NCBI RefSeq assembly: GCF_000519205.1
Contig: NZ_JAFB01000042.1
Location: 1 to 64,000 of the forward strand
Direction of reading: 5' to 3'
Source of the DNA: Amycolatopsis taiwanensis DSM 45107
Lineage (GTDB): Bacteria > Actinomycetota > Actinomycetes > Mycobacteriales > Pseudonocardiaceae
DNA length: 64,000 nt
Positions 51,517 to 59,956 of the stretch are shown here, one piece after another (position 1 is the stretch's first letter; each line of letters starts with the position of its first letter). Under the pieces are notes generated by a model. That model was not told where the DNA came from. It ran no database searches and was given only the letters and a program-made list of their open reading frames with translations. The position numbers and the translations under genes were made by a program.

Positions 51517-51707
51517 GCCACGACTCGATCATCGCCGGTTTGACGTTGTTGCAGGCCGATGGTCTGGCCTGCGTGCGGTGCAGTGCCAACTACCTGTGCG
51601 TCCGTGTCCCGAATGTGCCAGTGGGTCGCTCGGCCACCGGCTCGCAGGTGTTCGCCTGCCTCGGGTGCTGTCATGAGCAGCACTCGGCGGGAGGTGTGTT
51701 GCGATGA
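51513..51707 (+). CDS. Small zinc-ribbon-like protein
   Basis: 64 residues. Cysteines at CVRCSANYLC and CLGCC form two knuckle-like pairs, suggesting a zinc ribbon, with HEQHSAGG after. The ATG overlaps the previous stop and the TGA overlaps the next start (ATGA twice), so the three genes form a tightly coupled operon. Such small zinc proteins precede DUF2637 genes in actinomycete conjugative elements. The function is unknown. Confidence 0.65.
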   Translation: MSHDSIIAGLTLLQADGLACVRCSANYLCVRVPNVPVGRSATGSQVFACLGCCHEQHSAGGVLR

Positions 51708-52462
51708 GCACCACGGCTGCCCCTTCCGTGCGGCAGGACCGCGCGCTGTGGGTGCAGTGTGCCTGCACGGGTCTGGTCGCGCTCGGCGCCGCTTACGCCT
51801 CCTACCGGCACGGTCGGGAGTTCGCGGTGAGGTTCGGCGCGGATCAGACCACGGCCATGATCTGGCCTTTGATAGTCGACGGGTTGCTGACCACAGCAAC
51901 GGTCGAGTTGTGGAAGACTGGCCGTGGGCGCGGTAGTGGGGGTCTCTGGGCCGCTTGGTTGGCCTTCGCGCTCGGGATCTGCCTCTCCCTGTGCGCCAAC
52001 ATCGCCGCAGCGCCCGAATTGAGCGTGTTCGCCGTGGCGGTCGCGGCCTGCCCGCCGCTGGCGCTACTGCTGGCGGTTGAACTGCTCAACCGGGCGCTCA
52101 AGCGCCACCGTGCCGAGAAAGCGATCGAGACCGGTGAGACTTGCGAAACCGGTGACGAGACGGCTCCGGTCACGCGTCTCGCGGTGGTCTCGGATGACTC
52201 TCGCCCGTCAACGGAGCCGACCGCCGAGCAACGAATGTGGGCGTACTACGTGAGTGAGCGGTCCAAGGGACGCACGCCGACTGGCGCGGAGCTGGACCGG
52301 GTTGCGGGCACGAACAACTACGGCCGCCGACTGGTTCGGCGGTGGCGAGAGACTGGACAGCTTCCTGCCACCGTAGTCAGCCACGGCAACGGCGCGCACA
52401 AATCCGCCGTTGGGTCAGCTCGCCAGCGATCGGCCTCTTCCTCAGAGGGTATCGTTATGTAA
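51704..52462 (+). CDS. DUF2637 membrane protein with C-terminal HTH-like region (element transfer gene)
   Basis: 252 residues. Four helices make the DUF2637 region (CTGLVALGAAYASYRHG, TAMIWPLIVDGLLTTATVEL, GLWAAWLAFALGICLSLCAN, ACPPLALLLAVELLN). After a polar linker the C-terminus holds a small helical HTH-like part (TAEQRMWAYYVSERSKGRTP, then TNNYGRRLVRRWRETGQLP). This is a common gene of actinomycete integrative and conjugative elements. A decayed second copy of the tail is at 56077-56213. The ATGA overlap couples it to the zinc-ribbon gene. Confidence 0.85.
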   Translation: MSTTAAPSVRQDRALWVQCACTGLVALGAAYASYRHGREFAVRFGADQTTAMIWPLIVDGLLTTATVELWKTGRGRGSGGLWAAWLAFALGICLSLCANIAAAPELSVFAVAVAACPPLALLLAVELLNRALKRHRAEKAIETGETCETGDETAPVTRLAVVSDDSRPSTEPTAEQRMWAYYVSERSKGRTPTGAELDRVAGTNNYGRRLVRRWRETGQLPATVVSHGNGAHKSAVGSARQRSASSSEGIVM

Positions 52463-52976
52463 TCCCGGTACGGCCGCACCCAAGGGCCGTGGTCCGACGG
52501 GGTGCTGCTCCTCACCGATCCGGCCAATACACGGACGGCCTGCGAGGCGAAGACAGGGGTTACGCCATGACGCGGCCTGACTAACCCACTCCACCCGAAT
52601 GCTTCGCGCGGATTCCGAGCTTGCGCCGCCCTTCTGGGGTCTATTTCATAAGTCTCGCTGTGGTGCAAGGCGGCACGACCGGGGGCGTCCGTATCTGCCC
52701 CGGAGGCTGATGCTGGTCCGGTCGGTCCGTCCGGCGACTATCCACTGGCATAGACGGGGCTGTTGCGGTGCCGCTTCCTGCACGTCGAAGTGGACGGCCC
52801 TATTACATCGACGATGTCGACCGCGCGTGAAAACTGGTTCTGGCACGCTTTCCCTGAAGCCCCCCAGAACCTGAAAACTGACCCCGGAGTTTGGTTAGTC
52901 GCTGGATTCTTCTGCGGATCAGGCAAGCTCGTCAGAATACCGAATGCTGACAGCGAGCAGCCGGGCTCGTTCAGCG
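52463..52976. other. Gene-free interval with a dispersed hairpin
   Basis: No gene could be supported. GGTTCTGG (52836-52843) is inverted as CCAGAACC (52864-52871), and GAAAACTG occurs at 52829-52836 and 52873-52880. This could be an insertion-sequence end or a terminator, without further support. Confidence 0.35.
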
Positions 52977-54050
52977 CTAACCGCGAACACGACGTATTCG
53001 GCCTGCTGTCTGTACGACGAACGGGAAGACCGCTGCGGCGATGCCGATGAGCACGCCCGACAGGAACTGGTAGTTCTGCCTGAGTGCTTCCTCGGAGAGC
53101 AGGGCGTAGCTGACGTCGACAGCTTCACCGCCACCCTGTTCGGAGTCCCACACCAGCTTCCCCGCGTCCGAGGGCGGCGGCGAGGCGAAGTCGATGCGAA
53201 CCGGTTCCCGCTTGGCATCCACGCGGACGCGAACCCCTGGCAGGTCAGCGACAGGATTGGCGGTTGCGCAAGTGTTATTCACGGTGGCGAGAGCGGGATT
53301 GAACCCCAGGATTTCCGTGTGGTTCTCAATGCCTTTCGCCCCCGCTGGTCGGGGGCAGGCCAGTGGCCAGAAAAGCGTGGGCAGTGATCCGGCGATTCTG
53401 GCCCGGTCTTTGGCTAGCAGTTTTTCGCGAAAGTGAAGACACACCGAACGAGCCAGTCGGGTTCCCCAGAACTCGCTGGTCCCACAGCTAGAGGTGGTGC
53501 TGCTTGCCGTCGACCGGACGAGGTTGACCACACCGACCTGCCGATCGTACGAGGACGAGGGATCGTGTTCGGTCTCAAAAAAGTCGAAGCCGGTCGATTC
53601 AGTGTCGTTTTGAGTGATCAACGCGCGGTTGTAGAGGTTGACTTGAACCGCGATCGGATCGTCGTTGCGCGGGTTGTCCGTCCATAGCGTCAACGCAGCC
53701 TCGTTGAGCGCGTCACCAGAGAAGGTGAGCGTGGCCGAGATCTTGGCCCCGCTCGGCCCGGATACAAAAATCAGACCCCGCGAGGCCTCGTCGTCGAACG
53801 GGCCCGGTACGGGCATGCCCGGTCGCCCTTCCTGATACAGCCACCATGATGTTGCACCGATTGCGGCAGTCACCACGAACAGGAAAGTAGTCAACGTGGC
53901 CCATCCCGCTGAGACGGTCCAGCGGTTGGCAGGTCGAGCATCGGGTGTGATGCTCCGGTGCGGTATCGGTTTGCGGCGCATTCGCAGGTTGTCAGCCTGG
54001 ATACGCAAGGACGTCCGCCTGGGCGGTTGACGTTGATCACGGTGGCGCAT
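52977..54050 (-). CDS. Membrane protein of unknown function with two terminal helices
   Basis: 357 residues, possibly starting at residue 24 (MRRKPIPHRS). One helix near residues 48-70 (GWATLTTFLFVVTAAIGATSWWLY) and one near the C-terminus (FLSGVLIGIAAAVFPFVVQTA) enclose an outside domain of about 240 residues. That domain has beta-strand features (GAKISATLTFSGDALNEAAL, DPIAVQVNLYNRALITQN) and Cys pairs (SSCGTSEFW, SVCLHF, LACPRP, NTCATA). No family was recognised. It lies inside the mobile-element mosaic and may be cargo. Confidence 0.6.
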   Translation of the reverse strand: MRHRDQRQPPRRTSLRIQADNLRMRRKPIPHRSITPDARPANRWTVSAGWATLTTFLFVVTAAIGATSWWLYQEGRPGMPVPGPFDDEASRGLIFVSGPSGAKISATLTFSGDALNEAALTLWTDNPRNDDPIAVQVNLYNRALITQNDTESTGFDFFETEHDPSSSYDRQVGVVNLVRSTASSTTSSCGTSEFWGTRLARSVCLHFREKLLAKDRARIAGSLPTLFWPLACPRPAGAKGIENHTEILGFNPALATVNNTCATANPVADLPGVRVRVDAKREPVRIDFASPPPSDAGKLVWDSEQGGGEAVDVSYALLSEEALRQNYQFLSGVLIGIAAAVFPFVVQTAGRIRRVRG

Positions 54051-54099
54051 GGCGTGACACCCTAACCCGGGGCTTTCGTGGCGACGAGGTGTGGCTGGG

Positions 54100-54375
54100 G
54101 GCTTGAGAGGAAGAATGGTGCTCTGAGCTGGGATGGGTGATCAGCAGGTGGCGGTTGGTGGTGCGGGACCAGCGTCAGGCGCGTTCCTACAGCCAGGCGG
54201 TGGCGAGGTTGAGGGTGTACTCGTCGATGTAGACGGTGTGGGGGCGGCCGGGTCGGGGGACGGTGAGCCGGCCGTGGTGGCGGTCGAGATCGTCGAGGCG
54301 GAGTCGGCGGATGCCTGCGCCGGTCAGGCGGGTAGCGATTCGCGTTGCTTCATCGAGGTCGGCCACGCCGTGCGT
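54100..54375 (-). pseudogene. Tyrosine recombinase/integrase relic
   Basis: On the - strand the frame reads GVADLDEATRIATRLTGAGI, RRLRLDDLDRHHGRLTVPRP and GRPHTVYIDEYTLNLATAWL. It then hits TAG and, a few codons on, TGA, before resuming RWSRTTNRHLLITH. This is the central part of an XerC/D-type site-specific recombinase, where R-x-R-HTVYLDE and NPHLL are typical. The N-terminal part and the C-terminal catalytic HxxR...Y are missing. It is probably the integrase of the element now broken. Confidence 0.6.
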
Positions 54376-54697
54376 GAAGCCCGATTAGCGCGCCAAGCCC
54401 TGTCCCGCCCAGCGTCGCACCAACCCAGTGAGCCCCGACTGTCAGTATGGCCAACAGAAGTGCACCGAGAACCACTGACATCAGGAGGGCCCGCCAGAAT
54501 CGGGCTGAATCGCCAAGAATTCGATCGAGCAGTCCACGCCATGAGCGCGGTTCCGACTGAACCTCATGGATGCCACTGAATCTGGTACCCCATCGCACCG
54601 ATGGCGAATTCCTCCGATGATTCGGCGTTTCGGGTTCCTGGGTACAGTCTTGGCCAGAGTTTCGCACGATAAAACCCTTGCCCGCGCGCTGTCTCAC
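54350..54697 (-). CDS. Small membrane protein coupled to 54694 gene
   Basis: 115 residues from GTG 54697, overlapping the previous stop (GTGA). One hydrophobic segment (ALLMSVVLGALLLAILTVGAHWVG) is preceded by a cationic stretch RSWRGLLDRILGDSARFWR and followed by a Gly-rich end. The short RDxARFxRALL pattern occurs in other actinobacterial single-pass membrane proteins. The 3' end overlaps the integrase relic. Function unknown. Confidence 0.5.
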   Translation of the reverse strand: MRQRAGKGFIVRNSGQDCTQEPETPNHRRNSPSVRWGTRFSGIHEVQSEPRSWRGLLDRILGDSARFWRALLMSVVLGALLLAILTVGAHWVGATLGGTGLGALIGLHARRGRPR

Positions 54698-55644
54698 GCC
54701 ATCTCTCCACAGTTACAATCTTGACGGCGTTCGTGGGAGCGGTACTCAAGTGCAATCCTGGCGACACCGAGACGCACCTCCCAACGGTTAGCGTTAACGC
54801 GGAACGACGACGCGCCCTCTATCCCAACCCGTTCGTGAACCAAGGCACGAGCAACATCAGCGGCTGGGACTGAACCGGAACCGCCCCAACGAAGAACCCA
54901 ATCTATACCATCTCCCCACAGATAAGTAAACGAGTAACCGCCATCGTCAATCCGCCTCCGCGGAATATTATTCCAAATAAGGCCGCTTACAGCCCACCCC
55001 TCACCCTTGCTGAACAGCCACAACCGAGCTGTCAAGCCTGACAGCAAGCGCTCACTGTCGGGATGCATCTGAGGAATAGTCTTGAGTGTCCTTTCTTCCT
55101 CGGCGGTCACCGGTGTTTCGCAACGCGTCTCCCAGAAGTGGACAGTTTCCAGGGACCTCGGCTTCTTGTGCGCAGGATGATGCCAGTTGCAGTAGCGGAA
55201 TCGCAGGAATGCCCCCGTGGGTAGGTGACGGAATAACAGCCACCCATTTTTCTCGTCGAGACTTTCTCGTCGCAACCCTGGTACCCCATGAGTCCATTCA
55301 TGCTTGGATCGGTCGATCACAGGCTGCACAATATGGCCAGGAATGTTGGACAAAATCACAAAGTCGTCATATTGTGCAGAGAATGCCACAGAGTAGTACA
55401 TGAGTCGAGACACGCCGCAGTCCATGATGACCCGGTGGTCATCGGGCTCGACCATACACCGAGGCGTGTTGGGATTGTTCAGTAGCAGCAATGCCATAAG
55501 CGCTCGGAACTGATGCTGTCGAGCCGTGCATCGGTCAAAACCCATTGAGTCCCGAGCAATGCCACCCTCAGCGGCCCATGCCGGCTCGTAGCTGTACTGG
55601 GCACGGGCCTGCGCCAACCTACGCCGTCCGGAGTTCGTTGCCAT
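54694..55644 (-). CDS. Hypothetical cytosolic protein, low GC
   Basis: 316 residues, no membrane segment. It contains aromatic-rich segments (LMYYSVAFSAQYDDFVIL, GWLLFRHLPTGAFLRFRYCN, SFTYLWGDGIDWVLRWGG) and a Cys/His cluster at the C-terminus (DCNCGEMA). No family was recognised. GC content is plainly lower than the flanking chromosomal genes, pointing to acquisition. It is translationally coupled to the small membrane protein downstream. Confidence 0.6.
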   Translation of the reverse strand: MATNSGRRRLAQARAQYSYEPAWAAEGGIARDSMGFDRCTARQHQFRALMALLLLNNPNTPRCMVEPDDHRVIMDCGVSRLMYYSVAFSAQYDDFVILSNIPGHIVQPVIDRSKHEWTHGVPGLRRESLDEKNGWLLFRHLPTGAFLRFRYCNWHHPAHKKPRSLETVHFWETRCETPVTAEEERTLKTIPQMHPDSERLLSGLTARLWLFSKGEGWAVSGLIWNNIPRRRIDDGGYSFTYLWGDGIDWVLRWGGSGSVPAADVARALVHERVGIEGASSFRVNANRWEVRLGVARIALEYRSHERRQDCNCGEMA

Positions 55645-55717
55645 CGCGCGTCTCCAAGCTGCCCCAGGCGCAGCACAATGACACGCGTCAGCTATGCCGA
55701 CGACACCAATCTGACAG

Positions 55718-55969
55718 ATGCAAGGGCATGACCCACATGCTCATGCCGCCGAGCGGACTGCCTGGGTCGTCCGCAGCGGCCTCGGCGCCTTGCACACCGA
55801 GGGCGTTTCAGCCAAACAGCATGTTACACCATGCGTATTCATCCTCGACCCAGCAGAGTCATGTCGCCGCCTCGTCATGGTCCCGCCAACCGGACGCGGT
55901 GGCGGACCGCAGCAGAAACGGCCGCCAGATCACCTCGACCAGCGATTCAACGAAATCGAAGACGAGTAA
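55718..55969 (+). CDS. Possible small hypothetical protein
   Basis: 83 residues (MQGHDPHAHAAERTAWVVRS, HVTPCVFILDPAESCRRLV, then an acidic end RFNEIEDE). Codon use is plausible but there is no clear ribosome site. It may be a remnant of the same element. Unrecognised. Confidence 0.35.
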   Translation: MQGHDPHAHAAERTAWVVRSGLGALHTEGVSAKQHVTPCVFILDPAESCRRLVMVPPTGRGGGPQQKRPPDHLDQRFNEIEDE

Positions 55970-56076
55970 CAACCGCTGCTGAGCGATGCTCTGGAACTCG
56001 TGATCGGCGGCCGGTGTTCACGCCGATGCCGCTGCCTCTCGCGATGGTCTCGGGCAAGTCTCAGCAGCAGGAGGCG

Positions 56077-56213
56077 ACTGCCGAGCGGAAGATGTGGCGT
56101 ACTACTAGATCGAGCGCGCCAAGGGCATCTCGACCGGTCTGGACCTAGACCGGATCGCCAGCGTCAATCGCTGTGGTCGGCGAGTCTTACGCCCGTAGTG
56201 GACCGAACGCCAG
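56077..56213 (+). pseudogene. Decayed copy of DUF2637-protein C-terminal region
   Basis: With one frameshift after TAERKMW, the translation gives YY, a TAG stop, then IERAKGISTGLDLDRIASVN, RCGRRVLRP and a second stop. This aligns with TAEQRMWAYYVSERSKGRTP and the following ELDRVAGTNNYGRRLVRRW in the intact gene at 51704-52462. The copy therefore carries one frameshift and two stops. It marks an older or deleted copy of the same transfer module. Confidence 0.6.
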
Positions 56214-56405
56214 ATTCTCCACCGAGCTTGCCGTGCCGTAGGCACGGGTGTTTCGCTGGTGGATGTGTCCTGATCACGGCGCGGCTAATCAAGAGATGGT
56301 GGTCTGCCGCGGAACGTCTCGTGGTCCCCTGGGACTTTGAGCCCCAGGTGCGTCGGAGGCCGAACACTAGGCTGTTCGGTTGAGAATGGCTACGTTGGTC
56401 CGCCA

Positions 56406-57767
56406 ATGGACGCGTCCCGTCAACGTTCGGCCCTACGATCGAGGTTTGTGCCTGAATCGAAGAAGCGCAAACCAAAGCCGAACACGAGGAAACGGTCCCG
56501 CCGGCGCGCGAAGCGCGGGTCGGGTGAGTCGGTGCTACTGCCAGCGGACTTATCGCAGCACTTGGCCGTTGATCAGCTGACTGTGGAGCGGTTGGGCGTG
56601 GAGGGCCTGCGGCAGGTCTGGGCGAACTTGTGGCCGGTGGACTGCCAAACCTGCGGGCAGCCGTTGGAACCGGGGACACCTGCGAGCTTGTATGTCGCCG
56701 ACCTGATTGTGTTCGGCGCCGCCAACGTGCATCACTCAAAGTGTCAGAGACCGGAATGGTCGCTGTCGCCGAGAACATCAGCAGCCCGCTACTTGACCTG
56801 GCGCTCGCAGGCGTTCCTGATGCCAACGAAACCCTACGAGGACGCGGCCCGGCCAATCCTGCTGGTCAACCCCTCGCTGGAACAGGTGACGATCGAACCG
56901 CGCCAGGACGGGCAATGGAGGCTCAGCCACCGCCTGTGGGACACCCTGGGGCTACGCCCGTCGAGCCTGGAGTTCATCGATGTCACACAGCCTGACCCGG
57001 TCCCGCACGCGAGTGCCCGCGTAGTGCGCGACTTCATTGAGGTTCAGTTCAAGGACTACCCAGACGTATGGAGCTGCAGCATCGATCGTGCAGTCGCCGA
57101 CGCTGTACATGAACAGGGCGGCATCTCGCTGGCCCTGACTACCGCAGTAAACCCCGAGGACCCACTGAGCTACTTTCAGTTCGGTCACATGTTGGCCAGC
57201 GGACAGTTGCATCTCGGGTGGATCACCGTGCGTGGTGCCGAGAATCACGCACCGCTACGGCAAGTGTCGGCGCCAGCTGCGCTGACCACCTATGTCCTGC
57301 ACTGGTCACCCGACCATGCCACCGTCGGCCCTTTGCTCGCCTCCACGGTCGATCACCTTGATGAGGACCAGGCGGTTGAGTGGGCATGGCAGCATATCGA
57401 CGCGCCGTGGCGGGGCCCCGCCGAAGCCGAAGGCATCCCGATCGAGTGGCAGCCGGTCGCGCGCGACCGACACGCCCGCTTCCTGCTCGACCCCCTGTCC
57501 GCCCGGATGTATTTCCTGCGACGCCACACCGACGGGTGGCATCTGGTCCAGGCCCTGGCGCGCAGTGACGGTGGAGTCCCGGTCGTCGCGGCCAGTGAAC
57601 CGGCGATGCGCGAGTGGGCCGAATCGGTCATCCGGCTCCGTGCGAAGGCGAACGTGGTCGACTGGCACACAGCGCCCACCACCGACAGTGAGAGGTTCAT
57701 CACTATGCATGGCTTCGCCGCCACCCCCAGTGACGACACTGTGCGCACCTCCAGCGATACAGAGTGA
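56406..57767 (+). CDS. Element-encoded protein with CxxC/HHSxC zinc-like module (no ATPase)
   Basis: 453 residues if started at ATG 56406; GTG 56448 is an alternative. A very basic stretch (KKRKPKPNTRKRSRRRAKRG) starts the protein. Then comes a module shared with the gene at 58544: LWPVDCQTCGQPL and VHHSKCQRPEWS, giving Cys80, Cys83, His109, His110 and Cys113, a possible zinc site. The shared PILLVNPSLEQVTI resembles PVLLVNPSRERVRI in the paralogue. The rest is novel (SRVVRDFIEVQFKDYPDVW-like). No ATPase motifs are present. Inference: a partner of the ATPase protein in DNA transfer or element maintenance. Confidence 0.7.
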   Translation: MDASRQRSALRSRFVPESKKRKPKPNTRKRSRRRAKRGSGESVLLPADLSQHLAVDQLTVERLGVEGLRQVWANLWPVDCQTCGQPLEPGTPASLYVADLIVFGAANVHHSKCQRPEWSLSPRTSAARYLTWRSQAFLMPTKPYEDAARPILLVNPSLEQVTIEPRQDGQWRLSHRLWDTLGLRPSSLEFIDVTQPDPVPHASARVVRDFIEVQFKDYPDVWSCSIDRAVADAVHEQGGISLALTTAVNPEDPLSYFQFGHMLASGQLHLGWITVRGAENHAPLRQVSAPAALTTYVLHWSPDHATVGPLLASTVDHLDEDQAVEWAWQHIDAPWRGPAEAEGIPIEWQPVARDRHARFLLDPLSARMYFLRRHTDGWHLVQALARSDGGVPVVAASEPAMREWAESVIRLRAKANVVDWHTAPTTDSERFITMHGFAATPSDDTVRTSSDTE

Positions 57768-57881
57768 TCCCCCTGCACAGGGGAATCACCTGCCGTGTGT
57801 TTTTCCTGGCAACCTGTGGTATTTCGTCGAGGAGCACGTCAGTATGGAGCGGAAGGGTAAACCGCTGGGGAGGGATGAGTG

Positions 57882-58196
57882 ATGAGCCACCCCCACGCGC
57901 ACGGTGAGGAAGAGTTCGTAAGCCGGGCACATGTGCATGCCGGCCAAGTCACCTTGCCCGCCGAGGTACGCCAAGCCTTGCACATCGGCGAGGACGACGA
58001 GGTGACCTTCACCGTGCTGCCCGATGGCGACGTAGTCCTGCGCTCGATGACGAGCATCCCCACTGACCAGAAGTGGTTCTGGACGTCCGAGTGGCAGGAA
58101 GGCGAACGCGCCGCGAGCGAGGAGATCGCTGCTGGAGGTCTGCCCGTGTACGACGACATCGATGCGATGTTTGCCGACCTCGCGGCCGACGGCTAG
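57882..58196 (+). CDS. AbrB/MazE-type antitoxin
   Basis: 104 residues from ATG 57882 (GGGGAGGG 7 bases upstream). The swapped-hairpin AbrB domain is SRAHVHAGQVTLPAEVRQAL, then EVTFTVLPDGDVVLRSM. The acidic tail (ERAASEEIAAGGLPVYDDID, then MFADLAADG) is typical of the disordered neutralising segment of antitoxins. The next gene on the same strand is a RelE-like toxin. Confidence 0.85.
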   Translation: MSHPHAHGEEEFVSRAHVHAGQVTLPAEVRQALHIGEDDEVTFTVLPDGDVVLRSMTSIPTDQKWFWTSEWQEGERAASEEIAAGGLPVYDDIDAMFADLAADG

Positions 58197-58212
58197 CTAC
58201 GGGCGGGAGGTC

Positions 58213-58512
58213 GTGCCGACGTTCGCGCCTACCAGCCAGTTCCGGTCGGACTTGAAGAAGCTTACTTCCCAGCAGCGTGCGGCATTTCAGAAGATCGTAC
58301 GCGAGCAGTTTGTCTCAGACCTGCGCAACGGTGGCCAGTTCCGGCACACCCTGCGGGTCAAACGGGTCAAGAGTACCCCGAACGTGTGGGAGATGAGCTG
58401 GGAGCATGATGATGGGCGCGCGACGTTCGAGTATGGCGAGGAACAGCGGCCCGGCGAGCCGCATGTGATCTGGCGCCGGGTCGGTACCCATGAGATCTTT
58501 AAACGTCCTTAA
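58213..58512 (+). CDS. RelE/ParE superfamily toxin
   Basis: About 99 residues from GTG 58213, 17 bases after the antitoxin stop; ATG 58162 would overlap the antitoxin. The RelE-like fold is suggested by FRSDLKKLTSQQRAAFQKIV, LRVKRVKSTPNVWEMSWEHD and HVIWRRVGTHEIF. The final strand with His-x-x-Phe is usual for YoeB/RelE. It should be an mRNA interferase or gyrase inhibitor blocked by the upstream protein. The start codon is uncertain. Confidence 0.75.
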   Translation: MPTFAPTSQFRSDLKKLTSQQRAAFQKIVREQFVSDLRNGGQFRHTLRVKRVKSTPNVWEMSWEHDDGRATFEYGEEQRPGEPHVIWRRVGTHEIFKRP

Positions 58513-58543
58513 TCTGGCCGTCATGACGGCTCTACGGATTGGT

Positions 58544-59956
58544 TCACCCGCGTGACCGGTAGACCTGGAACTGGGCGAGGGCCTTCTCAGAGAACGCTTG
58601 TAGCGACTTGCGGCCCAACGCGAGGATCAGGTCCCGGCGGCCGGAGAAGCACTCCAGGTCGATCTTTTCGGCCGTCGCGATAATGCCCACTCCAGCAGAT
58701 TCACCTACGGTGACACTGTGAAATGCCAAATCGGCGAGGCGCGCGTCGGTAAAAACCTTGTCGGCGTCCTCCAGGAACAGCAGTACGCCCGGTGCTTCCT
58801 TCGTGGGATTGGTGAACCCGCCCGTCCTGGCCCGGTAATCGACCATGTGGGCCAGCGCTTCGAGGAATTGGACAGTGCCGTCCCAAGTGTCGGTGAACAT
58901 CTCCTCAGGTAGCTTGCTGCCGATCGCCTGGCCGTGCCCGTTGCGAGCCAGCGGATCAGCCAGTAGAGGGTAGAACACATCAGCATACAGGGCCTCAATG
59001 TACGTGATCCGCAGTGCGTTGGTCTTACCGCATTCCGGCGGTCCGACGAGCAACCCACTGTGCACCCCAACCCCAGGTGTGTTGAGTGCCTGCCGCATCG
59101 GGCCGTCGGGCCCGAGACCAAGCTGAAAGGTGCCGGTCGCCGGATCATAAGATGGTCCCGCCCACGGTGTGACCGGCAACTCGATCGCCTCCCGCCCGGG
59201 CGGAAACAGCGCGTCGAAGTCGTCCGGCATCCCCTGTCCGGCGGTGAACTCCGGCGGCACCTCCTCCAAGGTGAGCGGCACTGCGCCGAAGAACACGTCA
59301 GCCGCGCTGATGGCGCGCACCAGCGCCTGTTGGCCTCCCATCTGTTCCGGGTCGATCGCGGTCGTGATCCCCAGCGTGACGCGGCCCAACTCGACCAACG
59401 CCCGATGCAGCTTGTCGGATTCGTTCGCCAGGTCGCGGAACACCCATGTCATCTCGCCGAGGTCAATAGTGAGAGTGCCCTCGGTGTACCACGCATGCGC
59501 GTCGGCCACCGCGGCACTCGAAAACCACCCGGTTTCCTCGACCCGTACCAGGCCGCGCGACTCCCACTCATAAGCGCCGGCAGCGATCCAATGCCCGTGC
59601 TCGCCCTGCACGATCCGCACCCGCTCTCGCGACGGGTTCACCAGCAGAACTGGCTCGACAGTCGCCCCGTCCTCTCCGGTGGCCACCGCTATAAGTCCGC
59701 CAAAATGACTCGGCGAAATCGGGCGGAACGGCTGCCGCAACCGCGTCCACTGGGGTGGGCAACACTGCGAATGATGCAAACTGGCTTCCACCTGCTCCGG
59801 CCGGTCGAACACAACCAGTGCCGGCGAGTCCTCACCCAGCGCTCCACCGCACGTCTGGCAGTTCACAGGCCACAGGTTCCGAGTCACCTCCACCAACCCG
59901 GACGCGCCTAGCTCCGCCCGTGTATACGGGTCGGCGTAGACCCTCTCCAGAGACAC
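58544..59956 (-). CDS. FtsK-like ATPase with CxxC/HHSxC module
   Basis: 470 residues from GTG 59956, which overlaps the upstream stop as TAGTG. The N-terminal module has LWPVNCQTCGGAL (Cys33, Cys36) and LHHSQCCPPQW (His61, His62, Cys65, Cys66), also found in the gene at 56406. Residues 290-470 are a P-loop ATPase: Walker A GPPECGKT (305-312), Walker B VLLFLEDADK (391-400), and later RDLILALGRKSLQAFSEKAL. This resembles a small FtsK/TraB-type motor without the gamma domain. It may drive DNA transfer or act as an AAA-like switch. It converges with the toxin-antitoxin pair. Confidence 0.72.
   Translation of the reverse strand: MSLERVYADPYTRAELGASGLVEVTRNLWPVNCQTCGGALGEDSPALVVFDRPEQVEASLHHSQCCPPQWTRLRQPFRPISPSHFGGLIAVATGEDGATVEPVLLVNPSRERVRIVQGEHGHWIAAGAYEWESRGLVRVEETGWFSSAAVADAHAWYTEGTLTIDLGEMTWVFRDLANESDKLHRALVELGRVTLGITTAIDPEQMGGQQALVRAISAADVFFGAVPLTLEEVPPEFTAGQGMPDDFDALFPPGREAIELPVTPWAGPSYDPATGTFQLGLGPDGPMRQALNTPGVGVHSGLLVGPPECGKTNALRITYIEALYADVFYPLLADPLARNGHGQAIGSKLPEEMFTDTWDGTVQFLEALAHMVDYRARTGGFTNPTKEAPGVLLFLEDADKVFTDARLADLAFHSVTVGESAGVGIIATAEKIDLECFSGRRDLILALGRKSLQAFSEKALAQFQVYRSRG

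Noticed and set aside
52829..52880. Possible IS21-type terminal repeat around GAAAACTG
   Set aside because: Only 8-base matches and no transposase remnant on either side.
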